This document shows positions 7,601-13,255 of a stretch of 13,255 bases of DNA, one piece after another. Both the position numbers and the translations under genes were made by a program. The stretch comes from Coemansia sp. RSA 1804 (Eukaryota > Kickxellomycota > Kickxellomycetes > Kickxellales > Kickxellaceae). Where the stretch lies: NCBI GenBank assembly GCA_027578815.1, contig JANBTH010000645.1, forward strand, positions 1 to 13,255, given 5' to 3'. Each line of letters starts with the position of its first letter. The first letter of the stretch is position 1. The notes under the pieces were generated by a model, which searched no databases, was not told the origin of the DNA, and saw only the letters and a program-made list of their open reading frames with translations.

Positions 7601-10600
7601 GCTGCCGTCAAGATAGGGACTATTTGGTCCATCGCCGCTAATGCCGATATCCTCGGCTGGAGAAAGCCCAAGAAGAGCAAGGTCGGCTTTTCGCAGTGGA
7701 TGGTCAATAGTAGCCTGCATCATCGCGTCGTCTTCCTCCATAATCAATGCATCTTCTCTTTCCTCGACCTCGATCTGAGAAAGCTGTGGATCATCTTTCT
7801 TGCTATCGGCACCACGCGTTTCGCGGGGCTCCAATCGTGAAAGGACCCTCTTCAAAACAGCCAGTTGTCGGTTGACGCGAAGAGATATACGAGCTGTCGT
7901 GATGCTGACTGCTTTCATCCTCTCGTGATTCTCGCTAAGCTCTTCGATCTGCCCAGTAAGCTGGCCAACCCGCTCGGCAGCCTCCTCCTGAGAGGCCTTG
8001 AACTGATCACGCTCTTGCTTGACATTTGCAACAGACGCCCGTAGAGTTCTGCAATCCTCCTCGGCAATGAATAGCTTTTCCTGTATAGCCTCCAGACTGT
8101 CCTCCAGCTGTTTTTTGACTTTTCCAAGATCATCGTCCAATAAGCCTTCGCATTGCACAGACGCATCCTTTACTGAATAGACCGGCTGTGCGCCATACTC
8201 CTCTCTGATAGGAGTCAGCACCTTCTTTTGCAAGCGGCCTGATAGCGGCTGATGCTGATTGTCGCCTCTCTTTGGAGAGTTTGGCACTGTGCTACCAGAT
8301 GTAGCTGGTGATCGAGACTGCGCGTCCGCCTCATCGATGATATTGCCCATCAAATCTAGATGCTTGTCAAGCGACTTGAAAAATTGTCCGTTGTTTTTGC
8401 TGTCAAGAAGCTGACTCGTTGAGGGAATCATATCCACGGTTCCTGACATCATAGACACACTTGCCTCATCTGGATTCAAGTAAGACTCGTTGGCGCTATC
8501 TGCATTGCGGAGCATTTGCAGCTCGCGTAGCTTGCCCGCGCGACGAAGTAAGAACTCGGTAAGCTGATTACGCAGAGACTTGTTGTCCAACAGTCTGTCG
8601 CGCACCTGCTCCGCCAGGAATCTCTGCTCCTTTAAGATCTTCTCGCGGCGATTAGTCAGTTGCTGAACGCTTTTCTCGAGAGCGTTGACATCAGCCTTTA
8701 GTTCGCGAACAGTTTTAGAAAACCCAAACCTACGTGTTGCCAGCGTATCGGCCTGATCCATGTTTGGCGAATTAGTGGCACTCGACTCGGGGGTGCCCAG
8801 GACTTGTTGTGCAGGAGATTTGCCTCCAAGCGACAAGATCCTAGCCTGAAGGTCCGATACTTCGACAGTCAGCTTCTCATTGGCCTGTTGCAAACTCTTG
8901 ACAGACTCCATTTCAGTCGTCAATGTGTCCTTCTCAGATGCAAGCTCGCTTTGGGCCTTGAAAAGCTCCATGCGCACGTCGTCGAGCTCAATGTCCATAT
9001 TTGCATTTGCCTGACGAAGTTTGTCATTTTCTCCATCCTTTTGCGACAGGGCTTTGCGGAGGTCATCAACAGTCATATGCAAAAGCTCAAGCTCCTCCTC
9101 TGATTCTCCGCCTCCCTTTCCTGCATTGGTGTCAGTCTTGGCATTGAGATGACCAATCTCCATTTGCAGATCACTGAGCTCTGTCTCCAAGCAAGCCAAA
9201 CTCTGGGAAAGCTCCTCGTTTCTTGAAACCAGCTGTTTGTTGCGCGCATCCATAGTCTGAATGCGTTCTGAAACGCTTTCTTTCTCACGTTCAGCACTGT
9301 CCAGCTCGCGCTTTAGCTGCTCCTCCCTTTCATCAAGCTGCCCAAGCTCCAGATCACGGTTTGCATCTGACACGGATAACTTTACTCGATCAAGTTGTTT
9401 CTTGAGGGACTCGATCTCACTGCGTGCATTTTCGGCCATATTTGTGAGCTCTGCATTCTCAGCTTTGTACCGTGTCTTTGATTCAGACAGTGCATCCATC
9501 GACTCGACGAGTATATTATAGTCGCTTTTCATCCTTGCTAGCTCATCGCGATGCTCAGCTTTCAGCTGCTCGATTACCTCTAAACCAGCCTTTTCATCTA
9601 GTGATGCAGGCTTATCCTCGCTCTCGATGTGCTTCGAAGGATTCGAAGTATCGCCCTCAAACAAGGCTGTCTTGAAAGCAATACTTTCTTCATGCGAGGA
9701 GTCTTTGAGCGCTTTGTTCTGCTCCGTGACATTCTCCAGAGTCTCCTGCAAAAGCTCCTTTGCCTCCTTGAAGCTTGCTAGCTCTGCTTTCAGATCGGAT
9801 TCGCGGGCCTCAGCAACCTTGGCAGTCTCGGCCATCTCGTCAAGCTTTCGTTCAAGTAGGCCGATATGCGCCACCACTTCATTATTATGAGATTCAAGCA
9901 AGCGAATCTTTGCTCTTGCTTCATCCAGACCGTGTGCAAGCATGGCCTTCTCTTGAAGCGCATGCTGAATGGCAGTTTCTCTCTGGCTAAGAATATTGCG
10001 ATTGTGGTCAAGCTCATTCAGTGTCTCATAAAGATCTGCTTGCATATGCTGGTTTTCATCCTTAAGCTGCTCGCAGTTCGGTATCAGCATGTTTATGTTC
10101 TCGTAGAGCTCTGCACGCTCAGCCTGTACGCTTGCAATCTTCTCGTCAAACTCAACTGTAGCAGACGCAAGAGAAACCTTGATCCTGCTGGTCTCTGCAC
10201 GAGATTCGCTTAGATCGGTCTCCAGACGAGCAATGGCATGTAAAAGCTGCTCGCGAGACTGGGTGCCCTCCTTCCAGATGCCTTGACGATCGCTTTCAAC
10301 ATCTCCAATGCGCTGGCGCCATTGGTCAACATTGTTCTGTAGCTCGTTGTTTTCGTCTAACAGCTGCTGGCGCTCCTGCTCCCACTCGAATCGATTTTTC
10401 TCAGACTCCTCTGCCTGCCGCTGATAAAAGTCTCGTGTAGTCTCTGCGTCGACAAGCTGCGTTTTCAGCTTATGGACCTCATACTGGAGCTCATTCCAAG
10501 CAGCCTCGCTCTCCTGAATATCGGCCTGGGCTGCTGATGCATCGCTTTTCAGTTGGCCCGCGAAGATGTCAAACTGCTTTTGGATTTCGTCAAGGTTGTT

Positions 10601-12456
10601 TATAGCGGAGCTATTGCTTATGTCATACACGCTGCCATCAGGATTCATGCTTTGGTGGTCTGAAAGCAATGGCAATGCAGCCCCATTTCTATCCGCGTGC
10701 GTTGGTGTTACGCCCGATGAAAAAGGCGAGCCATCCGCAGAACCGCGCTGCGAAGACGGAGCCAAGAGGATGGATTTTATCGCGAGATGACGAGCCAACG
10801 GATTGACCTTTCGTGAGGATGTGTTGGATGTCTTGCGAGACGACGACGGGCGCCGATTGGGCGTCGTATATGGTGTACCCGCCTTAATAACTCCGGCTCT
10901 GACTGCACTGCTCGGTGTATTCAGGTTTGAGAAGAGATTCGAGCGCATAGGCTCTGTTTGGACGGATGAAAGGGAAGACGTTGTCGACAAAGACGAGGTC
11001 CGAGTCTCCATAGCAGACTCGTTCTTCTCGACCGTGAGCCTAGACGTTCCCTCAACACCCATAGCTGCAGAATTTCCCCGCGCCGTGCTTGCTCGATTGT
11101 CTGAAACAGAGCTGCTACCATCTTTTGATTCGGCTTGTTTGCCGTCCCTTTTCTTGTCAACCAGCGATTGGACTCCAGAAACTGCACTGGAAGAGCTTTG
11201 CTGGGAGAACTGCTTGGACCAGCCGGAAAAATTACGAAGTACACCGTTAGTCATTCCGATACCAATGCCAACAGCAGAAGAGAAGAGACCTTTTTCCCTA
11301 GGTTGCTTATCATTGGAACTGTCTCCATTCTGATAGTGCTGCGCATCTTCAACTTCCGGATCCTCATTATCTTCCTGTAGCGGTTGGGTACTCATATCGT
11401 CGCCATCCTCGTGGTTGTCAAGACCACTGGATCGCCGAATATCCGATTCTTGCGAACGGAAAACAATAGACTCATGAGCAGTACTATTGTTGCTTGATAA
11501 GGCTGAATCCTTGGCTTTAGTATCGTAGAGTGATATCTCCGAGTTTGACAGTGGATCAAGGCCAGCAAAAGAAACTGTGCGAGGCGAGGGTGGTACAGAG
11601 ATAGAATCGATGTTGTTGTGGTCATCCATTGGATGGCTTGATCTGCTTCTACGCAGTGCCGATCGTAGTGCCTGCTGCTCTCTAATGGATCCAGATCTGC
11701 CAGGCATGCCAGATTGCTCACTGCGGGTTCGCGTCATTTGAGGTGTCCTAAGGGCGTCACTAGTTTCTGAGTGCTCCGCCATCCCTGCTGACATTGGTGA
11801 GACCGACTCTGCTAATGACTGACCATTGGGAAAGGGAGGTTTATAGGATCCAGTGTCCTCTTCCATATCGCTATCCGTGGGTGATCTGCTGCTGGAAGTG
11901 ACTTGAGACCTCACTCTGCCATTGTACTCGTGGGCGTCTTCGCTGTACCCCTGATCGCCTATCGTGCTCCAACGGCCCGAAACAACAACATCGCCCTTTA
12001 ACCTAAAATATGCAGCATGATGCTTATTAGTAACTATTATATTGTTATTTTTCTATTAGACCTCACCAGCAAGTCACGTCACACGGAGCACAGATGTACT
12101 TACTTTGAAATAAATTCAGTTTTGGAGCTTTTCATGTATATGCCGCTCTTCATGCCGTTCTGCGACTGTTGTGAGCCATAGAGGTTAGGATCCTCATTCC
12201 GGCCATGGTCAAGCTCAAGCTGGAATTGTTCGCTGTCGGTAGCACTTGCTGCAATCGATGGAATGCTATCCGATGGGCCGGGGGCGAATGGCGGTAGCGG
12301 AGGCGTTTCGGCACGGTGCGTTGATGGCGTAAGCACATTGTCAAACCCTCCATCGCCTGCACCGTCGCGCACGTCGGCTGCGCTGCCGAGGATCCCGTCA
12401 TAGACCCCAGGGTCTGACACAACACTGTCGAACTGGAAGTCGTCAGTATCGCCCAT
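4676..12456 (-). CDS. Giant coiled-coil protein with C-terminal PACT-type domain (pericentrin/Pcp1-like MTOC scaffold), two exons
   Basis: Join of 12456-12104 and 12002-4676 gives 2559 aa. Residues 1 to about 560 are Ser/Asn-rich and probably disordered. Long heptad-rich coiled coils follow (about 579-1283, 1413-1509, 1753-1801, 1889-2069, 2314-2356), separated by disordered and Trp-containing segments. Near the C-terminus, RYNFMKCQKKIIMKIAGGQD (Q2370-K2372, GGQD 2379-2382) and WSRALLAVRLCNGLYGM (2424-2440) match the two conserved parts of the PACT domain: QKKYLLLLIGGFQD in AKAP450, then a basic R-x-AV-R helix. PACT targets pericentrin, AKAP450 and fungal Pcp1/PcpA to centrosomes or spindle pole bodies and binds calmodulin. 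A polyQ insertion (about 2399-2412) splits the halves, and an N/G/H/S-rich tail ends the protein. It is about twice the length of S. pombe Pcp1. An Mto1/ApsB-type organiser is an alternative; I see no CM1 (gamma-tubulin complex binding) motif. Confidence 0.75.
12003..12103 (-). other. Spliceosomal intron, 101 nt, phase 2
   Basis: On the minus strand: donor GTAAGT (12103-12098), branch site TACTAAT (12032-12026, branch A at 12027) and acceptor TTTTAG ending at 12003, 24 bases after the branch A. The intron has in-frame stops (TAA and TAG near 12051-12058), while removal joins AA|G into Lys and restores one open frame of 2559 codons. Confidence 0.85.
12104..12456 (-). CDS. Exon 1 of the PACT-domain protein
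   Basis: 117 codons plus two bases of a split Lys codon, starting MGDTDDFQFDSVV. The frame extends upstream to 12501, but only with a TTG; ATG 12456 is the first ATG. The product is acidic and Pro/Ser-rich, ending KSSKTEFIS, and continues in exon 2 as KLKGDVVVSGRWSTIG. Read without splicing, the frame hits TAA at 12102-12100, inside the donor GTAAGT. No exon-2 frame starts with an ATG near its 5' end, so the two pieces need each other. Confidence 0.8.
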
Positions 12457-12589
12457 GTAATGATGTAATGGCAAGGCAAGTAGAGACCGGCTGATTGTCA
12501 AGTAGCGGTGAGTCCTCTATGCTCACTTTTTCTTAATAAGGGGGCGCACGAATGTCTAAAAAAGAAAAGCACAGGCTTTTATGAATATA

Positions 12590-12603
12590 AAAACAATTGT
12601 TTT
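12590..12603. promoter_or_regulatory. 14-bp perfect palindrome upstream of the PACT gene
   Basis: AAAACAATTGTTTT is a perfect palindrome about 135 bases before the PACT-gene ATG. Its core ACAAT/ATTGT resembles a pair of inverted HMG-box (Sox-like) half sites. Candidate dyad binding site only; the AT-rich context raises the chance expectation. Confidence 0.35.
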
Positions 12604-12676
12604 CTACAAATTCGCATAAAAGTAAATAAACAAAACGCAACAACAAAAATCACGAGTAAGAACACAAGAGAGAGAA

Positions 12677-12702
12677 TATCTGGTGGTATCTGGACTATCT
12701 GG
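12677..12702 (-). promoter_or_regulatory. Three phased CCAGATA (GATA-type) motifs
   Basis: TATCTGG occurs on the plus strand at 12677-12683, 12687-12693 and 12696-12702, i.e. CCAGATA three times on the minus strand with starts 10 and 9 bases apart, about one helical turn. They lie 220-245 bases upstream of the PACT-gene ATG. Each contains an AGATA core recognised by fungal GATA factors. Confidence 0.4.
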
Positions 12703-12990
12703 AATGTGCCTCAAGATGCAAAGAGCCAATTGAGAACATGCTAAATTAAAAATAAATATTGAAAATTGCGAGTTCCGAAAGAAAATGAAAAGAAAAACGA
12801 GAAAAGAAAAACAAGCAGCATGGGATTTTTCTTTTTGATGATCCTACTTTTGAAAAAGAAGAAAAAGCGGTGAAGAAAAGGAACTGATGTTTTTTCCGTT
12901 CCATTGTTTGTGTTTGAGTTGGTCCGGCCGCATTTCTTGACAAGGAGCAGAACAGCGACCGATCGCGTCAAAGTTTTTTGCTTGAGGGTG

Positions 12991-12996
12991 TATAAA
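12991..12996 (+). promoter_or_regulatory. TATA box candidate, plus strand
   Basis: TATAAA sits 131 bases upstream of the ATG at 13122, in the right orientation for the possible gene leaving the window on the right. Position and motif only. Confidence 0.25.
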
Positions 12997-13121
12997 CAAC
13001 GACGGCCGTTCAAAAGGGTACACGCACCAGCGTATATCTGAGCTTAATATCCGTGCAACCGTTCTTGTTTTTTATTGTAAACTAATCCAGCCAGCCGGCT
13101 GCTGCGAATGAATTCTGTGCT

Positions 13122-13255
13122 ATGGTAAACAAGCTCTCAGACATTTATGATTTAGTCTTTCATTCGCATTTTTTGTTAATGGGCTTTTTGCCATTTTCGG
13201 TTGTCCTTTTGATGCTCATAGGGAACAATGTTGTCGCTCAATTGGCAACCTTCTT
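13122..13255 (+). CDS. Possible N-terminus of a membrane protein, truncated by the window edge
   Basis: An ATG at 13122 opens a frame that runs for 44 codons to the window end; the nearest upstream in-frame stop is TAA at 13083. The product begins MVNKLSDIYDLVFHSH and then has a strongly hydrophobic stretch (LLMGFLPFSVVLLMLIG, about residues 18-34) that would make one transmembrane segment. No family is recognisable. A 44-codon open frame in AT-rich DNA has roughly a one-in-ten chance of arising randomly, and T-rich DNA encodes hydrophobic residues by default, so this is a weak call supported mainly by the TATA-like box upstream. Confidence 0.25.
   Translation, partial: MVNKLSDIYDLVFHSHFLLMGFLPFSVVLLMLIGNNVVAQLATF

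Larger units (their letters stand above)
12457..13121. other. AT-rich spacer, putative divergent promoter region
   Basis: This 665-base region is 5' of the PACT gene (minus) and of a possible plus-strand ORF. On the minus strand it has pyrimidine-rich tracts (12776-12870), typical of fungal promoters, and a TATA-like CATAAAAG (12576-12583) about 120 bases before the ATG. A 10-bp palindrome CAGCCGGCTG lies at 13092-13101. The open frames on the minus strand at 12741-13013 are low-complexity Phe/Ser-rich noise. No RNA gene was recognised. Confidence 0.5.

Noticed and set aside
10803..11333. Plus-strand 176-codon open frame antisense to the PACT gene
   Set aside because: Shadow of the Ser-rich coding region; no recognisable motif, and the sense frame is supported by splicing and its C-terminal domain.
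11912..11914. GTG as start of the large coiled-coil frame
   Set aside because: Nuclear genes very rarely start with GTG; the frame is open back to an intron acceptor at 12003 and joins exon 1.
12457..12501. Extension of exon 1 upstream of ATG 12456
   Set aside because: The upstream initiation codon would be TTG; the ATG at 12456 is the first in frame.
12741..13013. Minus-strand open frames rich in Phe/Ser/Lys
   Set aside because: Encoded by A/T-rich promoter tracts; composition explains the product and no motif is seen.

Overview
The window looks like nuclear DNA of a fungus. It has AT-rich spacers, GC-rich genes with few introns, one short intron with fungal-type splice signals (GTAAGT, TACTAAT, TTTTAG), and a gene set of secreted GH47 mannosidases, RNase H2 subunit B and a pericentrin-type spindle-pole scaffold. 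An early-diverging lineage such as Kickxellomycotina is only a guess. No bacterial operon, mobile element, CRISPR array, tRNA or rRNA was found.

Layout. (1) 1-152, plus strand: the last 49 codons of a GH47 class I alpha-1,2-mannosidase, cut by the window edge. (2) 153-1711: a 1.56 kb AT-rich spacer with no convincing gene. It holds a perfect 12-bp inverted repeat (845-905), a short hairpin (1355-1377), a TATA-like box (1430) and a TACTAAC branch-point-like site (1584). (3) 1712-3388, plus strand: a complete intronless GH47 mannosidase of 558 aa with a signal peptide and all catalytic residues, but lacking both cysteines of the family's conserved disulfide. (4) 3550-4419, minus strand, convergent with it: RNase H2 subunit B (289 aa) with a polyQ tract and a C-terminal PCNA-binding (PIP) motif. 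(5) 4676-12456, minus strand: one two-exon gene for a 2559-aa coiled-coil protein with a C-terminal PACT-type domain, the class that anchors scaffolds at centrosomes and spindle pole bodies. Exon 1 is short and joins the 7.3 kb exon 2 in frame across a 101-nt intron. (6) 12457-13121: a putative promoter spacer with three helically phased CCAGATA motifs and a 14-bp palindrome. (7) 13122-13255, plus strand: a possible start of a membrane-protein gene running off the window.

How the genes relate: the two GH47 genes form a tandem, well-diverged paralogue pair acting on alpha-1,2-mannose in the secretory pathway or outside the cell. RNase H2B (ribonucleotide removal, R-loop clearance) and the PACT protein (microtubule organisation) are unrelated housekeeping genes that happen to lie head-to-tail. 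I see no multi-gene system linking them. The best leads are the PACT scaffold (unusual length, no visible CM1 motif, an isolated hydrophobic segment and a Trp-rich segment) and the disulfide-free mannosidase.
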